From Alkalicoccobacillus gibsonii (GTDB taxonomy: Bacteria; Bacillota; Bacilli; Bacillales; Bacillaceae_D), in NCBI RefSeq assembly GCF_016798245.1, contig NZ_JAEUZA010000002.1:558001-622000 (forward strand): 64,000 nucleotides of DNA, in the 5' to 3' direction. How positions within the stretch are numbered: position 1 is the stretch's first letter; each line of letters begins with the position of its first letter. This document shows, in pieces, positions 25,541 to 36,554 of the stretch. Below the pieces are notes generated by a model. It ran no database searches. It was not told where the DNA came from and saw nothing but the letters and a program-made list of their open reading frames with translations. The position numbers and the translations under genes were made by a program.

Positions 25541-28500
25541 ATGAAGAAAAAAGGGATGATACTCCTACTCGCAATCCTTTTTGTCTTTCAACCGGTACTA
25601 GCAAGCTCAGGAATTGCGTTGGCTGAGTCATCAGACAATCAGAACGAGCTTAAGGTCGAAGTTGATTTGGTAAATGGGGATGAGAGTTCATTACAGGAGC
25701 AAACCGTCTCAAAAGTTGATGCATTTAAAACACTGATCAAGGTTTCTGGCGAGGCAAGTGAAAGTGATGGAACTGAGCAAGTAGAGGTTCCGCAAGAAGT
25801 GACTCTGACAGGAGAAACATCAGGTGATATACATACACAAGATGGAGCCGTCATTGGTGCCTACGAAGTAGTGAACCAGGCGATTGCATTAACCGTTCTC
25901 CCTCAAGAGGAAAATGTTGAAGGCGTTGTCAGCTTGGACTCCGAATGGAACCAGGAAAAGGTAGAAGAGCTTAGTGGTGCACAGGAGCTTTCCTTCCGAT
26001 TGAGTACGGCTGAACAAAAGCTGAACGTTGCATTTGAAGAAGTGGTTGAGGAAGAAGCTGTTGAAGAAGAGGCAACAGAGGACGTAACTGAAGAGCAGTC
26101 TGAAGAGGCCGCTGAAGAAGAAGTCGTTGAAGAAGATGTGAAAGAAGAAGAGCAGGAAGAAGCAGCTGAAGAGGAAGTAAAAGAAGAAGAACAGGAAGAA
26201 GCAGCTGAAGAGGAAGTAAAAGAGGAAGAGCAGGAAGAAGCGGCTGAAGAAGAAGTAAAAGAGGAAGAACAGGAAGAATCAGCTGAAGAGGAAGTAAAGG
26301 AAGAAGAGCAGGAAGAAGCAGCTGAAGAAGAAGTAACGGAAGAAGCTGGAGAAGAAGTGTCAGCTGAAGCAACAAAGGAAGAACAAGGGTCAGAAGAGGC
26401 TGAAGACGAAGAAGTTTCGATCTCAGCTGTTGTAACTGAAATCACTGAAAATATTATCACAAACGTTGAGCTGAAAAATGCTGATGGAGAACCAATCCAT
26501 CGTGATGAAAACCCAGACTACCGTCCAGTACGCGGAAGTGTAGCGAACATCTATATGGACTGGGCATTGCCAAACGGACATGGCTATGCGAGCGGGTCTA
26601 CCTTCACATTTAAATTGCCAGAAGAGTTTGAAGTCTTTAACGAAGTGTCGGGTAACTTAGACTTCGATGGCGATAGTGTAGGGACGTTCACATTGGCGAT
26701 GGATAACACAGTCGTTGTGACATTTAATGAATCCATTGAACAATTATCAAATATAAAAGGTACATTGTATTTCCAAACAAAAATCAAGGAAAAGCTTGAA
26801 GGTACAGTGGAACGCGAGATCGTTTTTAAGATCTTTGAAGAAGTCATTGCAAAATTCCCTGTTTTAATCGGAACGCCTGGTGGAGCAGAGATTGATAAAA
26901 AAGGTGTGGCAGATCGAGCGTACAATGCACAAAGTATTCGCTGGACCGTTGATTTTAATAAGTCGATGTCCACTCTACAAAATGCCGTTTTGAAGGATTT
27001 CTTGGAAGATAATCTAGCACTCTCACCTGGTACAGTGAAAGTTTACAAGTTAAATGTGAACGTAGATGGCAGTGTGAATCAGGGAGAAGAGCTGGATGCA
27101 AGTAAGTATTCGGTGAACGAAGACACATTTGAGATTACGTTTAAGGAAGAGCTGAAGCATGCGTATCGAGTGGTGTATGACACGGCGATTACAGATAACG
27201 AAGCGACGTCTTACAAAAATAATGTTGTCTTAACAAGCTCGAATCAAAATGATTTGAAGGCACAGGCGACGGTAGGGACTAAACGTGGTCAACCACTTGA
27301 GAAGCGCAGCGCAAACTACAATCCGAATACTCAAACGATCACATGGGAGATTAAATACAACTACAATGAGCGCATCATTTCTCAAGCAGATGCCTTATTG
27401 AAGGATGAATTTTCAACCACTCATGGACTAATTGAAGACACGATTAAAGTGGAACAGATCGAGATTGATGCGGATGGCCGTGAGTCTGTTAAGAAAGTAG
27501 CTTCAAACTATACCGTTACACCTAAAGGAAATGGATTCGATCTACAGTTTACAGAGGATATTAACCAAGCCTACAAAATCACTTATCAGACAAAATCAAA
27601 TGATCGAGTTATTGATAGTGGAAATATCCATAACAAAGTAACGGTAGGAGACAAATCTAAGGATTCGAATCAAGGGATTAACCATGTTGTTATTAACAAG
27701 TGGAATAACAATGTTGATTACAAAAATAAAACTGCCAATTGGCACGTGAGTATTAACCGCGATTCACACAAAATGAATGAAGTGACCATTCAAGATGTAT
27801 TTGATCACAAAGGGTTAACTCTTCATGAAGATACGTTTACAGTGAAGAATGTAAAAACAGGTAAAACCCTTAAAAAAGGTGACGACTACACATTGACCGT
27901 CAATGAGGATAATGGATACACTCTTAGCTTTAAAGAATCAATTGAAGATCAGCATGACATTTCGTATATTACAGATTTCCGCTACGAGCTGTTAAAGGAA
28001 GGAACAAACCATTTTAAAAATACGGCTAAAGTAAGCTGGAAAAATGATAAGGGTGTCTCATTTGAGAAAGAAGCTTCATCCACTATATGGCCAGATGAGT
28101 ACACCAGAAACAACGGATTTAAGAATGGTCAATACAATGCACAAACAAAAGAAATTACATGGAATATCGGTGTGAACTACGATTTACGTAAGCAGAATAA
28201 CATCGTGGTCACAGATGAAATTCAAGGGAACCAGCAGCTTTTAACAGATTCAATTAAAGTGTATCAATTGGAGCTTGAAGGCTGGTGGAATGGAGCGAAA
28301 AAAGGTAGAGAGCTTCAAGTAGGTAAAGATTACGAAATCTCAGTGAGTAACCAGAAGTTTGTTGTTACCTTTAAGGGAGAGCAAACGGGAGCTTACTGGA
28401 TTGAGTACAAAACAGATTTGAAAGATCAATTAATCAAGAACACATATGACAACCGTGCTGTTGTCACGAGTGATAACGGGAAAGCAGTTAACCTAGATGC

Positions 28501-31500
28501 TCGTGTAAGTGTTAACCATGGTGGAAGCTACGTCAATAAGACGGGCGCACAAAGTGGAAAGGTCATCAATTGGAAGATTGATATTAACTTTGCGCAGTCC
28601 ACGGTTTCTAATGCGGTGGTAAATGACGAGCAAGGAAGCAATCAGATTTTACTAGAGGATTCCTTTAAGCTGTATTCAACGAATGTAGCGACAAATGGAA
28701 ACGTCTCAAAAGGGGCTTTGCTTGAAAAAGGTAAGGACTATGAGCTTACGATTGAAACAAAAGAGGATGGATCTCAACGCTTTGATCTATCATTTAAAAA
28801 CCAAATTACTTCGGCTTACATCTTAGAGTATCAGTCTTACATTAACGCTGATAATGGTGAGACCATTACGAATAAAGCGAAGTTTAATGGTGAGAAGATC
28901 ACAACGGAAACTGTTGAATCTAGCAAAAGCATTAAAGTACAAATCACGACAGGTGGCGGTACGGGAAGTGGAGAACGTGGCAGCCTTGAAGTGAAGAAGG
29001 TTGACGCTGAGACTGGAGATACATTATCCGGGGCCAAGTTCACGCTTTACGATAGTGAGGGACGTATCGCAATCCGTAGCGTTGTAACGGACGAAGACGG
29101 AATTGCACGCTTCACAAATCTTCGTTATGACAATTACATTTTACTTGAGGAGCAAGCACCTGAAGGCTATGTGATTGGCATTCAAGATCAAGAGGTCGTG
29201 AAGATCGACGGCCACAAGAAGCTTACCGTTGAAAACAAGAAGATTACAAGACATGTAGAGTTAAAGAAAGTAGACCAAGAGACAAAAGAAAAGCTAGATG
29301 GGGCAGAGTTTACCCTAGAGCACAGAGATGAAGGCTCATGGAAAGTAGTAGCTGAAGGGCTTAAGGTAGAAAACGGAACGCTACGCTACGAGGATCTTGA
29401 AGTAGGTGACTACCGTTTTATCGAAACCAAAGCACCAACCGGCTACATTTTAAATGAGGATCCAGTTGAGTTTAGAATTGATGATTTCCAAACAGAAGTG
29501 GTTAAGGTTCAGAAAACCAACGAAGTTCTAAAAGGTTCCGCAAAAATGAAGAAGGTCGATTCAGTGACTGGCGAAGGACTAGAAGGAGCGGTCTTTAAGC
29601 TCGTTACAAAAGACGGTCAAGTGGTACAGGAGAATGTAAAGTCTAACGTTGATGGTATCGTTGAGCTGACAAATCTTCGTCCAGGCAACTATCAATTGAT
29701 TGAAACACAAGCACCACAACACTATCAGCTTGATGCCACACCAATTGACTTTACGGTAAAAGCTGGAGAAACAAAAACACTTAAGCTACCTGATAAGAAG
29801 AACACACTCGTTACAGGAAGTGTGAAAATCAAGAAGGTGGATGGAGACGACAAGACGCCTCTTGCCGGAGCGGTCTTTAAGCTAGTGGATGAAAATGGAG
29901 ATACGGTACGTGAAGGTCTTGAGACCAACGCAGCCGGACACCTTGAAATTACAGGTCTTGCACCAGGGAAATACGAGCTGGTTGAAACGCAAGCACCTGC
30001 AAATTATGAGAAGTTGAAAGACCCGATTGCGTTTGAAATTAAACCAAGTCACAAAACGAAGATTCAGTTTGAGACAAAAGTGAAGAACTACCTGACACCA
30101 GGATCCGTATTACTTGAAAAAGTGGATAACAAGGATGGTACAGCACTTGCAGGAGCTGTATTTAGCCTCTACACAAGTAATGGAGAGGAGCTTCAAACTG
30201 AGCTTGTTACGAATGAAAACGGGCAGCTTGAGGTTCATGATCTAAAGCCTGGGGATTATTATTTTGTTGAAACGAGTGCACCTGACTTTTACCTAGAGAA
30301 CAGTGAGCACATTCCGTTTACAATCGATCGTGGGCAAGTGAAAATCGAAGTTGTTCCAGTAACTAACACATTAAAACCAGGCTCCGTTGCCTTAGTGAAG
30401 GTCGATGCGGATGATGAAACCGTTGTGTTAGCTGGAGCTGAATTTAAGCTTGTAAATGCGGATGACGAGATCGTTAAGCAGGATCTTGTGACGGATGAGA
30501 ACGGTCGGATTGTGGTTGGAGATCTTCCGCCGGGTACCTACTATTTTGTAGAGACAAAGGCACCGACTGATTATGAGTTAGATGCAACGAAGATTGAAGT
30601 GAAGGTTGAAAAAGGTCAGCAGGATGTAGCTGCAGTAACGGCTGAAAATAAGTTGAAGACTGGATCTGTTGTTCTTGAAAAAGAAGACGATGGATCAGGT
30701 GAAAAATTGAAGGATGCAGAGTTCCGTTTAGAAACATCAGATGGAAAAGTGATTGAAAAGTCATTGATCACAGATAGCAATGGTCGAATCGTTGTAGAAG
30801 GTCTGAAGCCAGGATCGTATCAGTTTGTAGAGATCAAGGCACCAGCTGACTATGTACTGAGTGATGAGCCATATCCATTTGAGATTACAAAGAGTCAAGA
30901 AGAAGTGAGAGTGGTCAAAGCAACAAACACGCTTGTTCCAGGATCGGTTGAATTGATCAAAGTGAACAAACATGATTCAAGCGAGACACTCGCTGGAGCC
31001 GAATTTAGCTTGTTTGATGCAGAAGGTACACAAGTACAAGAAAATCTTGTGACAAACGAGGAAGGCAAACTAGTTGTGGAAGGTCTTGCACCAGGAAGCT
31101 ACTACTTTGTAGAAACAGCAGCACCAACGGATTTTGAATTAGATGCTACTCCAATTCCGTTTGAAATTAAACGTAGTGAGAAAACAACGATTGAAAAAGT
31201 GCCGGTCACCAATGAGCTGATTCGCGGTCAGGTGTCATTAGTGAAAACCGACAGTCTCGATACTTCTATCGTCCTTCCTGGAGCGGTTTTTGAGCTTCAA
31301 GATGAAAATGGGGCTATAGTCGCTACAGAAGTAACAAATGAAGAAGGCGTCGTCACCTTCGCAAATGTATTACCAGGTGAGTACGTGGTGGTGGAAATCG
31401 AAGCACCGTTTGGCTATGAGCTGGATGCAAAGCCAATTCCAGTAACAGTTGAGCGCAGTCAAGCTGAGGTACCGACGCTTGCGAAGGAGAACACATTAAC

Positions 31501-33571
31501 ACCAGGGTCATTTACATTATCTAAAGTAGATTCTGTTGATAAGTCGCTGACACTTGTTGGGGCAGAATTCAAGCTACTTGATGAGTCAGGTGAAGAGCTA
31601 CAAACAGGTCTCACAACCGATGAATTTGGTCAGTTAACGATTGAGAACCTACCTCCGGGTGATTATCAATTAGTTGAAACTAAAGCACCAACGAATTATG
31701 TCTTAGACGAAACACCAATCATTTTTACGATTGAAAAAGGCCAGCAAACCGTGGCTGAAAAGACATTTACCAATACGCTTGCGCCTGGTTCTGTTGCGCT
31801 TGTGAAGGTAGATGCTGATAATCCAGAAGTAACACTGGCTGGAGCAGAATTTACGTTAGAAAATGCTGAGCGCGAGACGATTCATGAAAATCTAGTAACA
31901 AATGAGTTTGGTCGCATCGTGGTGGATGACCTTGTTCCGGGTACGTACTATTTTGTGGAAACGAAAGCACCTGAGCACTATGTGCTAGAAGAAGCAGAAT
32001 ATGAAGTGGTTGTGGAAAAAGGTCAAGAAGAAGCGGTTGTTATCACAGCTGAGAACACACTGGCGAGTGGCGGCGTTGTCCTTGAAAAAGTAGATAGCGT
32101 GGATGGTTCAGTACTTGAGGGAGCAGAGTTCCGTTTGGAAACATCTGAAGGAGATGTGGTCATTGAATCACTAACAACAGATGAGAACGGACGCATCGCC
32201 GTAAGTGATTTGAAGCCAGGCAGCTATCAATTTGTTGAAATTGGATCCCCAGTCGGGTATGTACTTGATGAAGAACCAATTGCTTTTGAAGTTGTGAAAA
32301 GCCAGAATGCTGCACTCGTGTTGCAAGCAGAAAATACACTTACTCCAGGATCATTTGTATTGGAGAAGGTAGATTCGGTTGATCCTAGCGTAACGCTTGC
32401 AGGCGCTGAATTTACATTGTTTGATGGAGATGGTGAAGAGCTTGAAACAGGCTTAGTGACAGATGAAAATGGTCAGCTTAAGCTTGATCAGCTTGCACCA
32501 GGAAGCTATCAACTAGTCGAAACCAAAGCACCAGAGAACTATGAACTAGACGAAACACCAATCACATTTACAATCGAAAAGAACCAGCAAACCATTGTAG
32601 AAAAGACATTTTTAAATACACTACAACCAGGAACAGTAAAGATTGTAAAAGTGGATGAGGACGACGAAGAGCGCACACTAGAAGGAGCGATTTTCCGTTT
32701 AGAATATGCTGATGGAACCATCATCAAGGGCGATCTTCAAACGGATGAAAAGGGAGAATTCCAAGAACAACTCGCACCAGGAACCTATGTGTTAATCGAA
32801 ACACAAGCACCAACAGGTTACGAGCTAGACCCAACTCCTCATGTCATTGAGGTTGGGGTGGGCAGCACTGAAGTGATTGAACGCATCATTACAAATGCAC
32901 GTACACCAGAAGTACCAGAAGAACCTTGCGTTCCGGGAGAACCGGGTAATCCGGGAGAACCAGGGGAGCCGGGAGAACCAGGGGAGCCAGGAGAACCGGG
33001 AGAACCAGGAGAGCCGGGTAATCCAGGAAAACCGTGTGAACCAGGAGAGCCAGGAGAGCCGGGAGAACCGGGAGAGCCAGGAGAACCGGGAGAGCCAGGA
33101 GAACCGGGAGAGCCAGGAGAGCCAGGAGAGCCAGGAGAGCCAGGTAGCCCAGGAGAGCCAGGGGAACCGGGAGAACCGGGAGAACCAGGGGAGCCAGGAG
33201 AGCCGGGTAGCCCAGGGGAGCCAGGAGAACCAGGGGAGCCAGGTAGCCCAGGAGAACCAGGGGAGCCGGGAGAACCGGGAGAGCCAGGTAGCCCAGGGAC
33301 ACCGGGAACGCCAGGAACACCTGGAGAACCTACGAACCCACCAGCTCCATCAAATAATACAGGGAACAACGGTCAGAATAACATCGTTCCTGTAGTGAAC
33401 GGTCCGAAGTCAGGAGCAGCCACTCCTGTATCAGGGTCAAAAGCAGGTACACTTCCTCAAACGGGAGAGCAAGCTTACATCATGTATCTTTTTGCAGGAA
33501 TGTTGCTGATCCTAATTGGAGCAGGAGTCATGATTCAAAGCAAACGTTCAAGAAAAGTAACCGGAAAGTAG
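25541..33571 (+). CDS. Giant LPXTG adhesin with 14 SpaA/Cna-B repeats and collagen-like stalk
   Basis: A 2676-residue surface protein. The order is: signal peptide (1-28); Glu-rich spacer with tandem [13 protein letters not shown] units (about 165-290); fibrinogen/collagen-binding-like beta domains (about 300-1130) with repeats such as WEIKYNYNE and WNIGVNYD; fourteen SpaA/Cna-B domains of about 93 residues (about 1147-2455), each starting like GSVxLxKVD and containing YxFVETKAP; collagen-like G-E-P triplets (about 2466-2594); LPQTG at 2638, a helix and a basic tail. The KVD lysine and ETKAP glutamate are the usual residues of intramolecular isopeptide bonds. AAGGAGG precedes the ATG, with TATAAT at 25504. 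A sortase follows. Adhesion is inferred from domain content. Confidence 0.92.
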   Translation: MKKKGMILLLAILFVFQPVLASSGIALAESSDNQNELKVEVDLVNGDESSLQEQTVSKVDAFKTLIKVSGEASESDGTEQVEVPQEVTLTGETSGDIHTQDGAVIGAYEVVNQAIALTVLPQEENVEGVVSLDSEWNQEKVEELSGAQELSFRLSTAEQKLNVAFEEVVEEEAVEEEATEDVTEEQSEEAAEEEVVEEDVKEEEQEEAAEEEVKEEEQEEAAEEEVKEEEQEEAAEEEVKEEEQEESAEEEVKEEEQEEAAEEEVTEEAGEEVSAEATKEEQGSEEAEDEEVSISAVVTEITENIITNVELKNADGEPIHRDENPDYRPVRGSVANIYMDWALPNGHGYASGSTFTFKLPEEFEVFNEVSGNLDFDGDSVGTFTLAMDNTVVVTFNESIEQLSNIKGTLYFQTKIKEKLEGTVEREIVFKIFEEVIAKFPVLIGTPGGAEIDKKGVADRAYNAQSIRWTVDFNKSMSTLQNAVLKDFLEDNLALSPGTVKVYKLNVNVDGSVNQGEELDASKYSVNEDTFEITFKEELKHAYRVVYDTAITDNEATSYKNNVVLTSSNQNDLKAQATVGTKRGQPLEKRSANYNPNTQTITWEIKYNYNERIISQADALLKDEFSTTHGLIEDTIKVEQIEIDADGRESVKKVASNYTVTPKGNGFDLQFTEDINQAYKITYQTKSNDRVIDSGNIHNKVTVGDKSKDSNQGINHVVINKWNNNVDYKNKTANWHVSINRDSHKMNEVTIQDVFDHKGLTLHEDTFTVKNVKTGKTLKKGDDYTLTVNEDNGYTLSFKESIEDQHDISYITDFRYELLKEGTNHFKNTAKVSWKNDKGVSFEKEASSTIWPDEYTRNNGFKNGQYNAQTKEITWNIGVNYDLRKQNNIVVTDEIQGNQQLLTDSIKVYQLELEGWWNGAKKGRELQVGKDYEISVSNQKFVVTFKGEQTGAYWIEYKTDLKDQLIKNTYDNRAVVTSDNGKAVNLDARVSVNHGGSYVNKTGAQSGKVINWKIDINFAQSTVSNAVVNDEQGSNQILLEDSFKLYSTNVATNGNVSKGALLEKGKDYELTIETKEDGSQRFDLSFKNQITSAYILEYQSYINADNGETITNKAKFNGEKITTETVESSKSIKVQITTGGGTGSGERGSLEVKKVDAETGDTLSGAKFTLYDSEGRIAIRSVVTDEDGIARFTNLRYDNYILLEEQAPEGYVIGIQDQEVVKIDGHKKLTVENKKITRHVELKKVDQETKEKLDGAEFTLEHRDEGSWKVVAEGLKVENGTLRYEDLEVGDYRFIETKAPTGYILNEDPVEFRIDDFQTEVVKVQKTNEVLKGSAKMKKVDSVTGEGLEGAVFKLVTKDGQVVQENVKSNVDGIVELTNLRPGNYQLIETQAPQHYQLDATPIDFTVKAGETKTLKLPDKKNTLVTGSVKIKKVDGDDKTPLAGAVFKLVDENGDTVREGLETNAAGHLEITGLAPGKYELVETQAPANYEKLKDPIAFEIKPSHKTKIQFETKVKNYLTPGSVLLEKVDNKDGTALAGAVFSLYTSNGEELQTELVTNENGQLEVHDLKPGDYYFVETSAPDFYLENSEHIPFTIDRGQVKIEVVPVTNTLKPGSVALVKVDADDETVVLAGAEFKLVNADDEIVKQDLVTDENGRIVVGDLPPGTYYFVETKAPTDYELDATKIEVKVEKGQQDVAAVTAENKLKTGSVVLEKEDDGSGEKLKDAEFRLETSDGKVIEKSLITDSNGRIVVEGLKPGSYQFVEIKAPADYVLSDEPYPFEITKSQEEVRVVKATNTLVPGSVELIKVNKHDSSETLAGAEFSLFDAEGTQVQENLVTNEEGKLVVEGLAPGSYYFVETAAPTDFELDATPIPFEIKRSEKTTIEKVPVTNELIRGQVSLVKTDSLDTSIVLPGAVFELQDENGAIVATEVTNEEGVVTFANVLPGEYVVVEIEAPFGYELDAKPIPVTVERSQAEVPTLAKENTLTPGSFTLSKVDSVDKSLTLVGAEFKLLDESGEELQTGLTTDEFGQLTIENLPPGDYQLVETKAPTNYVLDETPIIFTIEKGQQTVAEKTFTNTLAPGSVALVKVDADNPEVTLAGAEFTLENAERETIHENLVTNEFGRIVVDDLVPGTYYFVETKAPEHYVLEEAEYEVVVEKGQEEAVVITAENTLASGGVVLEKVDSVDGSVLEGAEFRLETSEGDVVIESLTTDENGRIAVSDLKPGSYQFVEIGSPVGYVLDEEPIAFEVVKSQNAALVLQAENTLTPGSFVLEKVDSVDPSVTLAGAEFTLFDGDGEELETGLVTDENGQLKLDQLAPGSYQLVETKAPENYELDETPITFTIEKNQQTIVEKTFLNTLQPGTVKIVKVDEDDEERTLEGAIFRLEYADGTIIKGDLQTDEKGEFQEQLAPGTYVLIETQAPTGYELDPTPHVIEVGVGSTEVIERIITNARTPEVPEEPCVPGEPGNPGEPGEPGEPGEPGEPGEPGEPGNPGKPCEPGEPGEPGEPGEPGEPGEPGEPGEPGEPGEPGEPGSPGEPGEPGEPGEPGEPGEPGSPGEPGEPGEPGSPGEPGEPGEPGEPGSPGTPGTPGTPGEPTNPPAPSNNTGNNGQNNIVPVVNGPKSGAATPVSGSKAGTLPQTGEQAYIMYLFAGMLLILIGAGVMIQSKRSRKVTGK

Positions 33572-33580
33572 GGAACTATC

Positions 33581-34180
33581 TTGAGAAAAGGAAAGTCCTT
33601 GATTGGATTGGCCCTCATCGTAGTGGGAATGGTGTTTGTCTCCATTCCTCTCTACCATGAGTGGCAGCAAACAAAGGGTGTATCGGCACTTGAAGGGGCA
33701 CTTGCCTCGCTAGAAGTGGATCTGTTACATGGCTCAAGCCAGGAACTCACTACGGAGTGGACACAGGAAGAATTAGAAGAGGTTAAGACATTAGAGATTC
33801 CTTCCATTGAACTCGAGCAATATGTGCTCGGGGAAACAACAGAAGAGAACCTTGCCCTTGCACTAACTCAAATTAATCCAAATCAAGCACCAGAAGACGG
33901 AAACTTCAGCATTGCCGGACACAGAGGGTATCGGGGCGATCGTCATTTCAGACAACTATCAAACGTTAGCGATGGCGATGAAGTTCGTCTAACTGCTGAC
34001 GGAAAAACGTATGTGTATGAAGTGAACAGCATTTCGATTGTGGAACCGACTCAAACAGACGTGCTGGATGATTCAGAGGACCCAGAAATTACACTGATTA
34101 CATGCACATTGTCAGGAGAGCAGCGGTTAATTGTGAAGGGTGTGCTAGTGGAGATTATTGAGGAAGCGCAAGCTGCATAA
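33581..34180 (+). CDS. Class D-like sortase
   Basis: 199 residues. One N-terminal helix (LIGLALIVVGMVFVSIPLY) anchors a sortase domain with His114 in SIAGHRG, Cys175 in TLITCTL and Arg182 in EQRLIVKG. It begins 9 bp after the adhesin gene from a TTG, behind AGGGA, so it is co-transcribed and presumably anchors that adhesin. It differs clearly from the sortase at 7401 outside the catalytic motifs. Confidence 0.88.
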   Translation: MRKGKSLIGLALIVVGMVFVSIPLYHEWQQTKGVSALEGALASLEVDLLHGSSQELTTEWTQEELEEVKTLEIPSIELEQYVLGETTEENLALALTQINPNQAPEDGNFSIAGHRGYRGDRHFRQLSNVSDGDEVRLTADGKTYVYEVNSISIVEPTQTDVLDDSEDPEITLITCTLSGEQRLIVKGVLVEIIEEAQAA

Positions 34181-34190
34181 GGGAAACAGA

Positions 34191-34222
34191 AACCAGCCTC
34201 TGTTGAGTAGGCTGGTTTTTCT
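34191..34222 (+). terminator. Terminator of the adhesin-sortase operon
   Basis: AACCAGCCT and AGGCTGGTT arms, followed by TTTTCT. Confidence 0.88.
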
Positions 34223-34224
34223 GT

Positions 34225-34535
34225 GTGGAAGTGCCCAATTTTATTTAAATAAGTTTGACCGGCTCAGTGACCTGATCCGAGCGAACACGCCGGGCTGTTC
34301 GGATGAGCATTCGATCATTTTTGTACATAAACCCATTATCAATGGCAAAGTGGATAATTCGATGCGGGGTTTCAAGATAAGTAGTTGACTTAAAATAATA
34401 TTTACTTCCATTAGTGAATGTTAAACGATAATAAAAAATAGTGGTTCATCTCCTTAAAAAAACAGTGAATCTAATTATTAAGATAAAGTAAGGTTAAATT
34501 TGGTTTCATCTGTAAGAATGTGTGGGCACTTCCAC
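34225..34535. mobile_element. Inverted-repeat-bounded remnant (MITE or decayed IS)
   Basis: A perfect 13-bp inverted repeat, GTGGAAGTGCCCA at 34225-34237 and its complement at 34523-34535, bounds 311 bp. Inside, the minus strand has an open stretch reading ETPHRIIHFAIDNGFMYKND that may be a gene remnant. No target-site duplication is obvious. It carries no intact transposase, so it is either a miniature element or an internal deletion product. Confidence 0.5.
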
Positions 34536-34807
34536 GAAAAGTATAACGAAAGCATCATGACGAATGAAAGGTATTTTAAGATCTGGTCTTAAAAGTGCAT
34601 CCTAAGTCTGACATGACACTTACGTAGAGTAAGATGGTTGCGATTACAATAATCTATTTATTTGTTAAATAAACGTTTGTTTAACGAGGGAATCATGGAG
34701 AGTGCTTACAAAATAGGAATAGGGAAAGCCTTAGCTAGGAAGTAGATTAATGGCTTTTTATGAAAGAAGCGTGAAGCTACACCATTTTTCCGGTAAAGTA
34801 GAGCCCG

Positions 34808-35020
34808 AGATCCATGCGATGGAGGAGGGATCCATGTGGTAGAGCATAAGATCCATGCGATGGAGGAGGGATCCATGTGGTAGAGCATAAGATCCATGCG
34901 ATGGAGGAGGGATCGATGTGATAGGGCTCAAGATCCATGCGATGGAGCACAGATTGATGTAATAGAGCCCGAGATCCATGCGATGGAGGAAGGATAGATG
35001 TGATAGGGCCCGAGATCCAT
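34808..35020. repeat. GATCCATG array, 41-bp period with 20/21-bp half-units
   Basis: The core GATCCATG (variants GATCGATG, GATTGATG, GATAGATG, GATCCATA) starts at 34809, 34829, 34850, 34870, 34891, 34911, 34932, 34952, 34973, 34993 and 35014. The intervals strictly alternate 20 and 21. Full units are 41 bp, and the half-unit consensus is GATCCATGYGRTRGAG. The array lies upstream of the ABC-transporter operon. Overlapping minus-strand ORFs exist in all frames and are repeat artefacts. Confidence 0.95.
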
Positions 35021-35152
35021 ACGGTATATGAGGTGCAGGTGCACAAAACAAAAGCACAACGCCTCCCTAATCAACACCCACCTCCATAAATAATCAGATA
35101 TAATGTTAAATCTCTAGTCTTTTTAAATCAGAGAAACCTGTCATACTATTTT

Positions 35153-35166
35153 TGAAAGCGATTTCA
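35153..35166 (+). promoter_or_regulatory. cre site (CcpA operator)
   Basis: TGAAAGCGATTTCA matches the cre consensus TGWAANCGNTNWCA at every defined position. It lies 20 bp upstream of the sugar-binding protein start, so glucose repression of the operon is likely. Confidence 0.75.
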
Positions 35167-35185
35167 TTAAGAGGGGGAATAGAGC

Positions 35186-36469
35186 TTGAAAAAATATGTG
35201 TATGTTGGAATGGCTGTGTGTGCTTCTACTTTACTTGCTGCTTGTGGGGACAATAATGAAGAAGCGAGCGGGACGAATAATAGTGATGTGGTTGAGCTTA
35301 GTTTTTGGGCGTCTGCCAATCCGGATCGAGATGATTTTAAGCTAACGATGGATCGTGTGGAGCAGTTTAATAATGAGCATGATGATATTCAATTAAACAT
35401 AGAGACAACACCTCACGCGGATTACCGCACGCGATTAAATACTCAGGCGGCTGGGGGGCAGCTTCCAGACATTTTCCAGGTTTGGCCAGGTACGGAGCTT
35501 GAGCCACTTGTTGATGGAAACGCGGTTGGATCCATTAATAACATTTTAGATAACTGGACAGGGAACGGATTGTTAGACGAAGAGGCGATTGCTGACTTTA
35601 CGTTTGATGGTGAAACCTATGCGATTCCATCTGTTCAGAATCCAACAAGCTTTGTTTACTACAATGTAGATATGCTAAATGACTTAGGCTATGACGAGTT
35701 CCCCACCACGTATGATGAGTTTAAGGAGCTAATCAGTGATTTAAAAGAGGATGAGGTGACTCCGATTGCTTTAGGAAATTCTGCCTCTTGGGTATTACAA
35801 TCCGTCTATATTTCAACGATTGCTGACAGGTTTACAGGTAACGATTTTATTCCTCAAGTACTTGCAGGAGAAAAATCCTTTACGGATGATGAATTTGTTG
35901 AAGCACTTGGCGTAATTGATGAGTTAGTGGATATTGGGGCATTTAACGAAGATCTGAACACGATTGATGATAATCAGATGATTGAGTACTTTTTGCAGGA
36001 ACGTTCTGCGATGGTGATTGATGGGAACTGGGGAGCGATCAGTATCCTAACGAATAAGCCAGAAGACATGAATGTTGGTATTGCTCCATTTCCTTTAGGT
36101 GATACGGCAACGATTTCTACAGTCTATGGAAATGCTTGGTCGTTAAATGCAGACTTAGAAGGGGAGAAACGCGAGGCGGCCGAAACCTTTTTACAATGGA
36201 TGTTCAGTGAAGATTTCTACCAAGAATTAATTGGTGTGAACCGAGTAGTTGCAGCAGATGTAGAAATGCCAGGTGATGCAGAGCTAGAGCCTCTATTCCT
36301 TGATATGCTAGAGCTTTCAAGACAATCACCACCGGCTCCTGTATACGATGCAGTTCTACCTCAAGCTGTGAATAATGTTCTCCAAAATGAACTACAAGCG
36401 ATTACGATTGGACGCTCTACACCAGAGGAAGCCGCACAAAATATTCAAAATGCTGTAAACACACAATAA
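35186..36469 (+). CDS. Sugar ABC transporter substrate-binding lipoprotein
   Basis: 427 residues, family 1 extracellular solute-binding protein. A lipoprotein signal (YVYVGMAVCASTLLAAC) is followed by a typical binding-protein fold: LSFWASANPDRDDF, then FNNEHDDIQLNIETTPHADY, GQLPDIFQVWPGTELEPL, PTSFVYYNVDMLNDLGYDEF and AMVIDGNWG. It delivers an oligosaccharide or sugar to the permeases at 39466 and 40364. The TTG start follows AGGGGG. A hairpin after the gene probably raises its level over downstream genes. Confidence 0.92.
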   Translation: MKKYVYVGMAVCASTLLAACGDNNEEASGTNNSDVVELSFWASANPDRDDFKLTMDRVEQFNNEHDDIQLNIETTPHADYRTRLNTQAAGGQLPDIFQVWPGTELEPLVDGNAVGSINNILDNWTGNGLLDEEAIADFTFDGETYAIPSVQNPTSFVYYNVDMLNDLGYDEFPTTYDEFKELISDLKEDEVTPIALGNSASWVLQSVYISTIADRFTGNDFIPQVLAGEKSFTDDEFVEALGVIDELVDIGAFNEDLNTIDDNQMIEYFLQERSAMVIDGNWGAISILTNKPEDMNVGIAPFPLGDTATISTVYGNAWSLNADLEGEKREAAETFLQWMFSEDFYQELIGVNRVVAADVEMPGDAELEPLFLDMLELSRQSPPAPVYDAVLPQAVNNVLQNELQAITIGRSTPEEAAQNIQNAVNTQ

Positions 36470-36488
36470 TGCTATAGTAATGAATAAG

Positions 36489-36524
36489 GCAGGGCATTCT
36501 TTCAGAGAAATGCACTGCTTTTTT
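36489..36524 (+). terminator. Intra-operon hairpin after the binding-protein gene
   Basis: GCAG...GCATT pairs with AATGC...CTGC and is followed by a T-run, likely a partial terminator. Confidence 0.7.
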
Positions 36525-36554
36525 CACTACTTCAAATAAAAGGACTGTCGATCG

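Noticed and set aside
32839-33395. Overlapping ORFs on both strands in the collagen-like part of the giant adhesin
   Set aside because: GGAGAACCA-type triplet repeats keep all frames open; only the frame fused to SpaA repeats and LPXTG makes sense.
34158-34388. Plus-strand 76-residue ORF after the second sortase
   Set aside because: It begins inside the sortase gene, runs through that operon's terminator and into the inverted-repeat remnant; no ribosome site.
34706-35057. Minus-strand ORFs rich in SHGS/HRMDL repeats
   Set aside because: They are products of the 41-bp GATCCATG array, open in several frames, without start signals.
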